Positions 1 through 10,645 are shown, counted from the stretch's first letter. The stretch: DNA of 27,500 nt from Pilaira anomala (GCA_025716855.1 JAIXMQ010000148.1:1-27500); one strand, 5' to 3'. Program-made: numbers and translations. The notes: generated from the letters alone by a model not told the origin.

Positions 1-1521
1 ACTGATGGTTTAGGCAAACCTTGAGCGACAGCTTCTTTATCTAACATCGCAATTTCCTTCTTTCTTTCTCTTGCCTTCGCCAGTTGAAGAGCTCTTCGCG
101 CACGTTTCTGAGCCTCCCACTTTTCATCAGACAACATATCGACATCAGGGGGTTCAACTTCTCCATTCACTGCATTAAATATTTGTGTAGGTTTTATATC
201 ACTCACAAGAGTATGTTTGAAATAGGGACACCACTACCTACAGATGGCGTCCTTCCCGAAAATCCTGATTAGCACCTTGAGACTTACGCGGCTTCCTACA
301 CCCACTAGCAGTATGACTATCGTCACCACAGTTGCCACAGGCAGCTACACAATTTCTTTGCACATGACCCTCCCGGAACAGTTGTAACAAACTCTATTTG
401 CAAAGGAACCTGTATTATTATTACCTCCATAAGCTCTTGGTACCTTTAAAGAATCATTATCAACACCAACTTGCGCATTTGCAGCATTCTGATTATATTG
501 ACCAACTTCTTTAGCTCTGGTACTAGCTTCAGGAGCACCGTAGTTAGTCTTCACCGGTCTTCTGGATTCATTAGCGACATTGTTAACTTGCAAAAGATTC
601 ATATTTTGTTGTAACTGAAAGAGATCCCATTGTTGCTTGAGGCTATGTAATTGCGCTGTATTTATATTATTAATATCAAATACACTACTATTATTGGGAA
701 TACCATATCCAGCATTCATATTAAAACCACTCTGCATCATGGGAGCCAACGAGATACGCAGTTCTTCTCTAGCAATCCAATCCGCTTGAGATAACTGAGC
801 TTTTAAATCTTCCAAGGAAGAAGGGGCAGCACGTAAATTCTTTTGCGTAGTTAAGTTTAGGTTCTGTACCACATCGGCAACTAAACTACTCTCATCATCA
901 TTGTTGATCTTATTGAATTTCTTGTACAAATACACTTTATCCTTGATGTAAGATGCAGCATCTTCATTATGACCTTGTATTCTTCGGTTGAAAGCCATTC
1001 TCAACCTATACTTGATTTCATTGTTCAAGAAGTAATTGACGAACTGATGTACAAAGGATCCAATCTCGTGCTCGGAACCGAATTTAACGTCACTCCAATT
1101 AATTTTGCGAAACCATGAAAGAGCGGAATCTCTTAAATGATACCAAATAACGCAATTTTCTCGTTATTCTGTTCAATTTTAAGCGAATTAAAAGAAGGTA
1201 AGTAAGAAATTTGTTCTAAAAATTCGTAGATACTTTCACTTGTATCCATATACTCTCCACTAAAGGGGATAATCATAGAACCTTGATTATTGTTAGTTAA
1301 ATAAACAGGCATCGGGGTAGGATACATGGTATAGGTTGAGGGTACATTCCATACAATTGAGGATTAGTTGGATATTGATTGTTGAGGTTGTAGACATTGT
1401 TGAGCCCTGCTTGGGGTAGTGCGTTTTGTTGCTGAACAAGCTGCAAAAATTGTTGAAAGTGTTGTTGTTGCATAATAATTAAGATTGAGTTGATAGGATT
1501 GTTTATATTTTTGTTAGTCAA
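1..1521 (-). pseudogene. Ty3/Gypsy Gag (5' part of gag-pol), frameshifted
   Basis: This is a retrotransposon capsid/nucleocapsid reading frame on the minus strand, running off the left edge. From the 5' end it shows a Gln/Asn-rich leader (about 1521-1330) and a Retrotrans_gag-like core (about 1290-880). The core includes WYHLRDSALSWF near 1140-1105, the usual gag pattern of W-Y...L...A..WF. Two CX2CX4HX4C knuckles follow near 400-290. The frame changes at about 1320, about 1135, within the first knuckle (about 383) and again near 250-230. An open stretch continues to position 1, rich in charged residues. The shift in the first knuckle looks like one lost T in the second Cys region: the CX2C half is in one frame and the X4HX4C half in the next. 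Four shifts make this a pseudogene. Protease and pol would lie left of the window. The family call is solid; exact indel positions are approximate. Confidence 0.8.
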
Positions 1522-1522
1522 A

Positions 1523-1541
1523 GCGCCCAGCTACTCCACCA
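1523..1541 (-). promoter_or_regulatory. candidate tRNA primer-binding site of the left Gypsy element
   Basis: Read on the minus strand, the sequence directly after the LTR end is TGGTGGAGTAGCTGGGCGC. A PBS that starts with TGG pairs with the universal CCA 3' end of a tRNA, and its position abutting the ...ACA end of the LTR is canonical. I cannot name the tRNA. The site contrasts with the right-hand Ty3 element, which has no TGG at this place. Confidence 0.55.
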
Positions 1542-1830
1542 TGTAATGTTGGCCAGGAATTGACAGTCTCTGATCTTAAGTATAAGATGAGAGAAGATTA
1601 AATAAAATAACAGGACAAGGATACCCGTAAAGATGAGATGTCTGTGAGAGCTGTAATATTTTTAAGACTAGAAAAGATAAAATATCTGTGGGTTGTAGCA
1701 CGTTAACCTCTTTACTATATAACTGGTTTATCCTGCTTTAGATTCTCTCTAAGCTTATAACTCCCAAAATAAAAAGACGGAAAAGAACTGTAGATTTATT
1801 ATTGATAAAAATTAAAATTATATCTCCACA
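1542..1830 (-). repeat. 5' LTR of the left Ty3/Gypsy element
   Basis: On the minus strand this 289-bp segment begins TGTGGAGATA and ends CAACATTACA, the TGT...ACA ends usual for LTRs. The candidate primer-binding site and gag follow it. A TATA-like motif (TTATATAG, minus strand) lies near 1713-1722. The partner LTR is outside the window, so the boundaries rest on end motifs and PBS position only. The five bases outside the LTR on the right are GGATT (1831-1835). If the boundary is right, the same five bases should flank the other LTR. Confidence 0.6.
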
Positions 1831-1849
1831 GGATTTTACCATGGGTTGA

Positions 1850-3762
1850 CATTTTCAAACTCAAATTCACCACAAAAGCATCTATGCTGAGGAAGAATTA
1901 ATTCCAAATGTAAGCAAGGCTGGAAATGAAAATGAACATAAAGCTTTCATGGATAGTTTAAAAGATTGTCTTCAGGCTAATAGTGAAATAAATGTACATG
2001 AATTATGTCCTTTAGAGGAAGCTGTCATTTATTTAAACACAACTCCTGGCAAAGTAGCTTTTACAAGACAATATCCAATTGCTTACTCTTTACAAACAGT
2101 AGTTCAAGAACAAATTGAAAAGTGGTTAGCTGATCGCACAATAGAAGTAGTAACACATCCATCTGCTTGGAATAGTGCAATTACTTTAGTCCCAAAAGTG
2201 GATGCAGAAGGCAATAAAACCAAATATCGCTGCTGTTTAGATACCAGACTCATGAATGCACTATTACCTGATATATCTTCTATGAATTTACCTAGAATTG
2301 ATGATATCTTTTATTCTTTAAGACATTCTAAAGTATATAGTGTTTTTGACATCACTGGCGCTTTCCACAGACTTCGTGTGAATAAGGAAGATCGTCATAA
2401 AACTACATTTACGTTTAATGGTAAAAGTTACTGTTTTCGTGGTGGATGTTTTGGTATCAAAACTTTGTCAAGTGTTTTCCAAAATGTAATGGAAACAATA
2501 TTTCAAAGTATGAAAGACTTCACTTGCATTTACATTGATGATCTAATTGTTCACAGTGAAACATTAGAATTACATGAAAAACATTGTAAACAAGTAATTG
2601 AAGCATTAACAAAATATAAATTACCCCTCAATCAATCAAAAACACATCTTGGTTGTAAGGCTGTATATTTATTAGGCTTTTGTATTTCTGGCAATGGAAA
2701 ATCCATTGATACTCGCCGCTTAACAAATGTAGATCAATGGAAAAAGCCATCTACACCTAAACAAATGATGAAATTTCTTGGTTTAGTAAGTTATTTAAGA
2801 GGTCATTTGCCTAATGCTAGTGATTTAACTGCTCCTTTGGATGGTCTTCGTTATAGTACTGATAAAGTGTTAACTTGGACACCACAAATGGATGCACATT
2901 ATGATAGTATCATAAAAATCCTAAATGCTAATATAACTTTAAGCCATCCTGATTTAGACCAAGAATTTAGTCTATCAGTGGATGCATCTGCTTATTCTGT
3001 GGGAGCATGTTTATTCCAAGAATACAAAGATGAAAAACCAATGTAAAACACATCAAGTATATAGGTTTCGTTTCAAAGGCACTCTCTAAAAGCCAACGTG
3101 CTTATAGTACTACAAAGAGAGAGTTATATAGTCTTTGTTTCGGTCTTACCAAATTTTACAAATTCTTACATGGTAACAAACCATTCAAATGTTATACTGA
3201 TCACCGTAGTTTGTCATATTTATATTCCACCAAACACCTCTCTATGATGATGTTACGTTACATGGAAATTATCCTTAGTTTTCCTAACATGAACATTATA
3301 TGGTTACCGGGAAAAGTCAATGTGATTAGTGACAAATCAAGTCGTTTATTTCCATCTGAACAAGATGTTGTGGTTTTTGAAAAAGATCAAAAAGCATTAT
3401 TCCCACATATCTTAAAAAAGAAAAAGGAAAGATCTAGACGTGTAAAGAAGCAATCTAATAAGACTTCTATGGATAAAACCAATATCCATCCATCCTCAAT
3501 TAAACAATTTTACGTCAATACTGATACACAAGAAGATGCTTGTAAAATCCGTTGTCGTTTAGTATCGATCAAAACAATTCATGACAAGTTGCTTGATGAA
3601 GTATCGGAAGGGAATTCTGAAGATAACTTTCAAATCAATTATGTTCAACAAATGGATGATTCATATATTGTGCCTCCAGAATCTGAACGTAATGATATAT
3701 TAAAACAAGCACATGATTTTGGTCATTGGTGTTGTGAACGAGCACATTATATTCTCATATAA
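1850..3762 (+). pseudogene. Ty3/Gypsy Pol fragment: reverse transcriptase, RNase H, start of integrase
   Basis: A plus-strand pol fragment of a different Gypsy lineage, missing gag and protease. The frame is open from 1850 with no convincing start. RT occupies about 2060-2700, with motif A FDITGAFHRL (near 2347) and the catalytic YIDD (near 2532), followed by LGFCISG. RNase H follows: first Asp in SVDASAYSVG (near 2980), Glu in TTKRELYSL (near 3115) and Asp in CYTDHRSL (near 3196). The RNase H domain is cut by a frameshift at about 3042; translation resumes in another frame from about 3045 to 3762. The C-terminus reaches the first His residues of the integrase HHCC zinc domain (AHDFGHWCCERAH) and then stops, so the catalytic core is absent. 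The left end abuts the LTR ending at 1830, which suggests that insertion truncated this copy. The right end is close to the LINE target site. Confidence 0.9.
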
Positions 3763-3766
3763 TTAC

Positions 3767-3780
3767 ACATGCTCTAATAT
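3767..3780. repeat. LINE target-site duplication, 3' side
   Basis: ACATGCTCTAATAT occurs here and again, base for base, at 9436-9449. The two copies bracket the minus-strand LINE exactly. This copy abuts the poly-A tail, seen as a T run on the plus strand from 3781. The bases outside the 14-mer differ at both copies, so the duplication is 14 bp. Confidence 0.93.
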
Positions 3781-3837
3781 TTTTTTTTTGTATTAATTCA
3801 CGTGCTTTTATTAAAATAAGGGGTTAAAAGGAAATTA

Positions 3838-6800
3838 TTAGCTAATGTCTATAAGTTCATGAGAAGTAGCAGCCGTAGTGAGATAGTGAGAAAGAGAATG
3901 ATTATATAAAAAGTCAGCTATAACATTGGACCTAGACATGTTGTCAAAGATGCACATCCAGTGGTGGCGCCAGATGATGTCTAATATGGTCCCTAGGGAA
4001 AGGAAGATAGCCTCATCGATTAACTCACCAGATTCATCGTGCAATGTGTAAATGGAAAGCCACACTGACTCTGGAGTTGGGAACTTAGTAGTTAGTTGTA
4101 AGGCGGCCAGTTGAGATTCCCAAAAGGTCCACTTGTGAAAACACGAGACAAAGAAGTGTTGTATAGTCTCGGACTCAGACTTGCATATTTGAAACAATGA
4201 AGAAGACCATAATTGAGAATTCCACCGGAATAAAGTTGCTTGACAGCCAATTTTATTTTGAAGTAATCGCCACCAAATAGTGACCACCTTGTGAGGCAGA
4301 GAGAGAGACCAAAAGAATTTCCAGAGATCAGGAGAAAGATAGTTACTATGGATAGCGTACGGGACAGGGATTTTACCAGACCTGGTGATCTTCAAGTAAC
4401 CCAGTTTCTTTTTACGGCGTTGGATTTGTACATATAGCCGGAATGAACCATTAGAAATACGACGAATGGGTAGCACTTTGAAGGAATTAACACGAAGCAC
4501 CCAATGGTCACAGCTAGCACCCATTCAGATCCTGTGGCTGCAAAAGTTAACCTGGTATTAGGGGAGTTGGAAGTCGGAGGCACAAGGTAGGCTGAGGCAT
4601 TCTGGGGCATGAATCGTTTTAATGACGAAGACCAAAATATACCACTATCAGGAAATTGAAGCTGACGGTATATACGTGCAGGTAAACCTGGTTTAGGTAC
4701 TTCAAAAGATAAACAATTGTGAAACTGGTTGGCCGTGGATAACCAATCCATAACATCAGAGACTAGATACCGTGTAGCTATTTTATTAGGATCGATACCA
4801 ACGGTACTAGTAGTACTACTGTGGGAGCCATCACCAGTCGGTCCTGAAGAGGATAGCGCAAATCTTAAAGGAGAATCAGATAGCCAGAGACCAGACCAGG
4901 AAGAGTTAACTTTCAAAGGAGGTAGCAGTGTTATTAACTTGGTTAATTGCGTCATCGTAGGAAGATGTTTTAACATAGGAACATAAAGGGAAGGATGTCG
5001 AAGCCAAGGCAGAAAGCTACGGTGACCAGTATAAATACATATACATGCACCTATGAGAGGTGTGACAAAATTAGCGGAAGATTTCGTACGTAACAAACGC
5101 TGAAGGTATATAAGTTGTAAAGATAGCTGTTGGATATGTGGATCGACAACACTTAAACCACCATGTGTTTTGGGTAAGCATATTAGATCCCAAGCAGGAG
5201 CTGGCCAAAATGGAAGAACAAAAGCTCGTATAATACGCTGAATATCAAGTAGCCAAGTAGCCGGTATAGGCACCACCCTTAGAATATGCCAGAGTCGACT
5301 AAGTAACAGAGAGTTCGCTACCAATGAAGAGCCACGGACCGTCAGATGTCGTTCACGTAAAATAATTGAGTGGGTCTTGATTTTTGTCTTGATATCCTGT
5401 AAGAAGTAAAGTAACTGGGACTGATTTGAGTATAAAGGGTACCCTAGGTAACGTACGGCTGAGGTTGAGGCACCAGTATGATAGGTGATACCTGCTTCAG
5501 ATGCGATGGCCTTCCACTCTGGATGCGACAAACCTGATAAAGATACTAGTTCTGTTTTCTGTATATTCACCTTGGCGTTGCTTGCTCGACTGTAACATTT
5601 CAGAATACGTTGGAGATGGGTCCATTCAGTAGGAGATGATAAGAAGACTTCAAGGTCATCGGCGTAGCTCAACAATTTAAAATTCGGTAAGTACTGAGGG
5701 TCGATAGGATACCGGTTTATATCTCGAAGTGAAGCAGCAGGTTTAGCAAGTGATTGTTGAGGTACTAATACTGGGAGCAGTGACACACCGGGTAGGTTGG
5801 TATCAGCTAGGATGGTACGCAGTAAAGGTTCAAAGGCAAGATTATATAGCAAAGGCGAGAGAGGATCACCCTGACGTAAGCCCCTATTTTGAAGGATCGG
5901 TGTACTTAAAAATCCGTTGATTGAGATGAAGATAGAAGTTACAAAAAAGAGTGTCTGAATGATATCAATGATCGTATTTGAAAAACCAAAGCGCTCAAAT
6001 ACTCTTGCTAAGTATGTAGGATGAACACGGCCATATGCCTTCTCTTGGTCTAATAATACTGACACAGCCTCAGAGCTAGGATAACGTGCTTTTCTATGAT
6101 TAGCCATCAAAGTCAGATTGACCCATCCGTTATCAGAAATCAGCCGGTTGCGTATAAAACCAGTTAGATACGGGTTTATTAAAGACGACAGGACACGATT
6201 AAATCGATTAGCGAGAAGCTTAGTGAAGATTTTGGCGTCCGTGTTAATAAGTGAAAGAGGCCGCCAATTACTGAGTAAAGTGGAATCCCCTTTTTTAAAC
6301 AACAGTACCATTCGGGTTTGTTTCCAAGAGGTAGGATAAGATCTGGTAGTAAAAGCATCCTTCAATACCCTAGAAAATAAAGTACATGCAGAATAAAACA
6401 TCGAAAAAATATAATGATATATTTCAAAAGGGATGCCATCCAAACCGGGACTTTTACCATTGGGTGTATCGTCCACAACACTCATAATCTCACTTTCTGT
6501 AGGGTCTGCATCTAACATCTCTTGTTGGGATGAATTGAGTACAACATTTGATGGGACATTAGTTAATAGAGCCTCTATGTCATCTTCTAATATATCGTCT
6601 ACTGAATATAAGGACTGATAATATTTCCGGGCTTCCCTTATGATATCAGCGGTAGCAGTGACTAATTCATCTTTATCCAAACATTTGATTGCTTGAAGAG
6701 TTTGTTGAGATTGACGAGTCTTAATAACCTTGTAGAAATATTTATTATTTCTCTCGCCTTTTTCGTGCCAACGTGTTGCAGATCGAAGATAATTTTATTG

Positions 6801-7888
6801 TGTATTTTTTTCTGTAGCTTCATCCAGTTGCTGAGCAATTTGATTAGCTAGTTGATGTTCTGCTGGAGATGATCGTTTAGAAGATGCATCGAAAGCTTTA
6901 ATTCGGGATATCTCAGTTTGATACTGTTCTTGTAGAAGCTGAATACGATTTTGAGAGGTTTTGTTATAGCCTCGAAAAAATCTTTCACGTGTATCTTGGA
7001 GAGCTCGCTTAAAGGATTCCCATAAATCTGCTGGAGTAACTCCAGTTATCAGAGTCAAAATCAAGACCAGTGTCTGTAAAAAAGGCAGTAATGACATCTT
7101 TTAAAATTGATAAAAATCTTCATTACCTAAATGCACAAGGTTAAAACGCCAACATCCAGGGCCTATATCCATACGAGATAACATTAAATCTAGAAGGAGC
7201 ATTTGATGATCAGTCCATTGAGAAGGAATATATATTTGTTGGCGCCCAGTAATTAGAGGTGCGAGTGAAGTATGTCCAAAAATAAAATCAATTGTAGTTC
7301 TCGTGTGAGATCCACGTTGAAAGGTAGTTGAACCAGCAGGAAGCAGTTAAAAAAAATTAGTAGATATCCAATCCTTCCAATCTGCAGTATCGGTAGTAGA
7401 GGGCAGTGACATATTGAAATCCCCTAAGATAAAACCTGGAGCATCAGTAGTAATGTAATTAAAAAAAGGAAGATCCGGGAAACTTGTAAAAAATAATGAT
7501 CTTTCGGTGGATGATGCTGGGCGTATATATTAATAATTGATGCCACTGTATCGCCTGAAGAGTTGATGACATGTATTGCAATACTGCGTTGATCTCTGGA
7601 TACTACTCCATCTTTGAGTTGTACGTTGTTATTGAGGCAAATAATAGCAGTGTATTTAGTGGCCACTAAAGACCGATTTGGAAAAAGAAAGTGTTGAAAA
7701 TAGAGTTGTTGTTCCTCCGTAAGAGAATGTTGTGAATGAAATGCAGATACCTCTTGAAGACAGAGAATATCAATATGAAGAGATGAAGAGCGAAGAAATG
7801 AAAGAAACAAACGTTGGTTTGTTTTGTTGTCATCTTTGAAAATGCTAAGAGCATTTAAAGATGCGATGCGAATCGGCTTATTATTCAT
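3838..7888 (-). pseudogene. LINE ORF2: APE endonuclease, reverse transcriptase, zf-RVT; inactivated
   Basis: The enzyme nicks the target and reverse-transcribes its own RNA. Endonuclease (about 7870-7150): RIASLNA, then DILCLQEV (catalytic Glu), INIYAQH, ILGDFNMS, TTIDFIFG and WTDHQM, the last being the SDH-like catalytic motif. Reverse transcriptase (about 6450-5500): motif A region LLDQEKAYGRV, GLRQGDPLSPLL and the catalytic YADD near 5660. A C-terminal CX..H..C zinc finger with following Trp is near 4190-4110. Defects seen: a frameshift at a T run near 7487, in-frame TAA at 7347-7349, 7101-7103 and 6795-6797, and a frameshift near 4500-4510. Sequence on both sides of each stop remains family-like, so these are lesions and not gene ends. 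Motif A reads AYG where AYD/AFD is usual. The start overlaps the ORF1 stop. Confidence 0.9.
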
Positions 7889-9332
7889 GACCCTGACGGG
7901 TATTATATTTAGACTTTTTTGGTGATTTGAATTTAGAAGTTACGTTAGGTGATTGAGTAAGAATAGTGTCATCATTTACGACATCCACAACCATACTATT
8001 GCCTTTAGCTATCTTAGAAGAATTAGACGGGTGTGGGTCTACATCCATGGTCGACCTTATGTCACTTGGTGCATTCTTAGAAGCGCTGGATCCAGAGATA
8101 AACGTACATGTGTCTTTGTTCCGAACATCCTCTTCAAACATGATAATATCTTCTGTCATCGTATCCTCTATGTTACCAGAAGCACTAGGGAGTGTTTCAA
8201 AGCTCTTACTCTTAGCTAGTTGAGTAACATCTGTCTCAGCTACTGGGAGAATACTATCCTCATCTCGAATCTCATCTCGTACTTCGTCGTCACTCAGTTC
8301 AATATTAATCAAATCCGCCTTCTCCTGATCCTGTTCCTCAGAGTCCATAATCTGATCCCTTAAATTAGGTGGGCTTAACCCAGCAGTACGTCTGATGTAC
8401 TCATCCAACTCATCCTCAAAACTCGATTGTGTGGAAGCACCTTCCTCGATAACAGGTACTGCAGCTTTACAGCGCCGTCGTGTATGACCGGTCTGATTAC
8501 AGATAAAACATTTCATCTTGGTCAAAGTAGGACAATTTGTTTTGATATGACCAGATTCTCTACAGTAGTAACAAACAGGTTGAGCCCCTTTAAAGCTGGC
8601 CGGAACAAAGTCATCCCAGTCTTCCAAATAAAGCATGCGAGTTAAATCTTGGAAAGCAGGTGTGTCAATATCGGTGAGGGATCGGTCCAAGAGTACTGAA
8701 ATTTTACCCTCAAAGATATTATGGTGAAGTAATTGCTTGATTTGTACAACTTTACCATAGTGGCGGAAAGAGCTGATCAAATTCTTCGTCATAATATCAA
8801 CTTCATGGTACACATTCAAAGTTAAATTGACACGGATTAAATCACTGGAACTAGAAGCACTATCTTTAAAAGGTGTAACTTTAAACTGAATGTTGTCCAC
8901 GGCAACTCCTTGCTGAATAGCCTTAGCTGTGTGAAGAGTATCTCGAAATTCAGTCGAAATAATTAGTTTCCCGCTTGCATGGGAACCCCTGAGCGATATA
9001 GGGTTAAATCCATTTCCAACAACAGGACCAATCTGTTCGAGAATGAGCTTATATGCTTCAATACGAGTGCTGAATGTAGTCGAAGGAAATTCGAAAACAA
9101 CTGATTTGCAAAAAAGTGCTGTTTGAATGATCGATGTTACTTGTTTGGATCGGTTGTAAGCCGCAATGGCTGGCGTTTCAAAAAGAACTCGAGCGGTGAA
9201 ACTTTCTCGATTACCGTCTTTATCGATCTTACGAATGGGCGCAGGGACTCTAGCATTCAGACCCCTAGCTACCACCTTCGTCCAGGATATTCCTGCGTTA
9301 GGTTGGTGTTCACTCATGGCACGAATGGGCAA
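7881..9332 (-). CDS. LINE ORF1: zinc-knuckle RNA-binding Gag-like protein
   Basis: An open frame of up to 483 residues, with a possible alternative start six residues in (MSEHQPNAG). The first half is a globular region with alternating strands and helices, consistent with an RNA-recognition-like fold in LINE ORF1 proteins (inference). Two adjacent CX2CX4HX4C knuckles lie near 8570-8470 (CYYCRESGHIKTNC and CFICNQTGHTRRRC), followed by an acidic, Ser/Asp/Glu-rich tail ending in basic residues. ORF1 proteins of this type coat the LINE RNA in a ribonucleoprotein. The last codons share eight bases, ATGAATAA, with the start of ORF2 in another frame. Unlike ORF2 it has no stop or frameshift, so it could still be translated. 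Confidence 0.85.
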   Translation of the reverse strand: MPIRAMSEHQPNAGISWTKVVARGLNARVPAPIRKIDKDGNRESFTARVLFETPAIAAYNRSKQVTSIIQTALFCKSVVFEFPSTTFSTRIEAYKLILEQIGPVVGNGFNPISLRGSHASGKLIISTEFRDTLHTAKAIQQGVAVDNIQFKVTPFKDSASSSSDLIRVNLTLNVYHEVDIMTKNLISSFRHYGKVVQIKQLLHHNIFEGKISVLLDRSLTDIDTPAFQDLTRMLYLEDWDDFVPASFKGAQPVCYYCRESGHIKTNCPTLTKMKCFICNQTGHTRRRCKAAVPVIEEGASTQSSFEDELDEYIRRTAGLSPPNLRDQIMDSEEQDQEKADLINIELSDDEVRDEIRDEDSILPVAETDVTQLAKSKSFETLPSASGNIEDTMTEDIIMFEEDVRNKDTCTFISGSSASKNAPSDIRSTMDVDPHPSNSSKIAKGNSMVVDVVNDDTILTQSPNVTSKFKSPKKSKYNTRQGHE

Positions 9333-9435
9333 TGGGTGAGTAGGTGTTGGTTTGGTTGTTTTTTTGTTAATACGACGATATGATTGGTGGATTTTATTTG
9401 AAAAAATAAAATTAAGAGAAAAAGCCCAGTGAGAT

Positions 9436-9449
9436 ACATGCTCTAATAT
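9436..9449. repeat. LINE target-site duplication, 5' side
   Basis: Second copy of ACATGCTCTAATAT, abutting the 5' end of the LINE. The sequence beyond it does not continue the integrase reading frame that stops at 3762, so the LINE landed just past the pol fragment rather than inside recognisable coding sequence. Confidence 0.93.
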
Positions 9450-9876
9450 CCTTCACTACTTTACGATACTATAAGTTTATTCACACTACAATAATTATCT
9501 AATTGGCAAATATATAAATCACATCATTGTCTCTATGATCAACAAGTCTCTTTTATAATTATCAGGTACAGCGTCCAGTTATAATACTTAGGGACCTTTT
9601 ATCTTATTTTCAGCAACATGTTTATTGTAATAGATCATTGATCATGGCTATGTTTCACAATTCATGCTTCGTTTGTTTAACTTCTATTTACTTTATATAA
9701 CCAAACACTTTTTGTACCTTTTAATAAAGTTCAGTTTATTTTTGCAGTCTGATTTATTTAACTTTGTTATATATTTATTTTTTGCTTTTATTTCCGTTTG
9801 TTCTATCACTATAATAGCTCGAACATCTCACCTTTTACGAATGTTGTGAGACGAAATTGCTTTAGTCGATATTGAA
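9450..9876. other. AT-rich stretch without a supported gene
   Basis: No family-like translation was found on either strand. One short plus-strand open frame (9664-9849) is a composition artefact of T-rich DNA (Leu/Phe/Ile-rich, no motif). At 9567 the sequence TACAGCGTCCAGTTATAATA resembles a TA plus Tc1/mariner-type terminal repeat, but no inverted partner was found. Confidence 0.5.
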
Positions 9877-10001
9877 ATGGAAATTGTAGCCGAGATTATT
9901 AAAGATACTCTCGATAGCGACAAAAAAAAAAGACCAGAGGTGGGTCTACCGTAGGTCGTCGTTATATTAACAGGCACTATATGCTAGTATCTGCCAAATT
10001 G
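9877..10001 (+). pseudogene. possible PIF/Harbinger transposase 5' exon remnant
   Basis: A short plus-strand stretch reads MEIVAEIIKDTLDSDKKKR and, after a shift at the A10 run near 9921-9930, RGGSTVGRRYINRHY, ending at TTG before a consensus donor GTGAGT at 10002. The RGGS..GRRYINR pattern is what I would expect just upstream of the (E)GHxRLYNDYF segment of Harbinger-type nucleases, which is present in the copy at 24.7 kb. Only about 40 residues exist. The nearest acceptor (CTACAG ending at 10031) would give a 30-nt intron, too short, so the gene is truncated. It is a recall-based call. Confidence 0.35.
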
Positions 10002-10536
10002 GTGAGTATGACCCTCATTTTTTTTCTACAGCCAATCAAATTATAGCGTTTAACTTTTAGATATTCAAAGAGAACAGAGAAAAAAAAAAGAATGCTTTTT
10101 TCTCTTAAAATACATAATGAAATCATTGTTGAGGATTATAAAAGTGATATATATATGTTTTTATCCAAAAATAACCATAATATTCATACATAAAGCTCAA
10201 TATAAAAAAATCTGTTTCTGAATATCCACGTAAATTAGTATTTCTGTCTTGATAGATGGAATATTTGCCAATTTTACTAGATTAAATTAAAAAGTTCACC
10301 TCCCTTTTTTTTCCCTATTTTTTTTTTTTACACGTCAAACAAACGTGACCTACTGGTAACTTGTTACTTTTTTTTTTAAAAAAAAAAAGGCGTATAATTT
10401 TTCTTTTTCTTTATGTTGCGAATCTACTTCACCACTTCAACAACTTGTACATTACGAAACTCATTACGCGTTTTTACATTCAAATGAACAGTCTGTTTTG
10501 GAATGTATTGTTCATAACGATTTATTATAGAAAAGA
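10002..10536. other. AT-rich noncoding stretch
   Basis: Long A and T runs (for example 10310-10390) and no reading frame with recognisable features on either strand. It probably contains the 3' flank and end of the Tnp2-like element whose gene ends at 10646, but I could not identify a terminal inverted repeat. Confidence 0.45.
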
Positions 10537-10638
10537 ATATATATTATTGATACAAGAAGGGAAGAAAAAAAAAAAGGGGGCATAAGTATATATATTGTTG
10601 ATACAAGAAGCGAAGTTAGAAAAAAAAAGGACATAGGC
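10537..10638. repeat. 51-bp tandem duplication
   Basis: Two head-to-tail copies, 10537-10587 and 10588-10638. Each starts ATATATATT(A/G)TTGATAC, continues AAGAAG(G/C)GAAG and ends with an A run and a GGxCATA(A/G)G motif. A third start appears at 10639. The pair lies directly downstream of the stop codon of the Tnp2-like gene and could be a subterminal repeat of that element (inference). Confidence 0.7.
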
Positions 10639-10645
10639 ATATATA

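Larger units (their letters stand above)
3781..9435 (-). mobile_element. full-length non-LTR retrotransposon (LINE, APE type)
   Basis: A 5.65-kb element on the minus strand: 5' UTR (9435-9333), ORF1 with two zinc knuckles, an overlapping ORF2 with endonuclease, reverse transcriptase and C-terminal zinc-finger domains, a short 3' UTR (3837-3790) and an A tail (T run at 3781-3789 on plus). The perfect 14-bp flanking duplication shows insertion by target-primed reverse transcription and also fixes the 5' end, so the copy is not 5'-truncated. ORF1 is open, but ORF2 carries three in-frame TAA codons and two frameshifts, so this copy is not autonomous. No RNase H domain was seen. The organisation resembles fungal L1/Tad-like LINEs; I did not assign a clade. 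Confidence 0.93.

Noticed and set aside
7953..8223. Plus-strand frames of 85-88 aa
   Set aside because: Antisense to the acidic tail of LINE ORF1.
9567..9600. Tc1/mariner-like terminal repeat (TA then CAGCGTCC...)
   Set aside because: No matching inverted end or transposase was found nearby.
9664..9849. 61-aa plus-strand hydrophobic frame
   Set aside because: Leu/Phe/Ile content follows from T-rich DNA; no homology or splice context.
10002..10031. A 30-nt intron joining the Harbinger-like exon remnant to downstream sequence
   Set aside because: Much shorter than the 50-83 nt introns here, and the sequence after it does not read as transposase.
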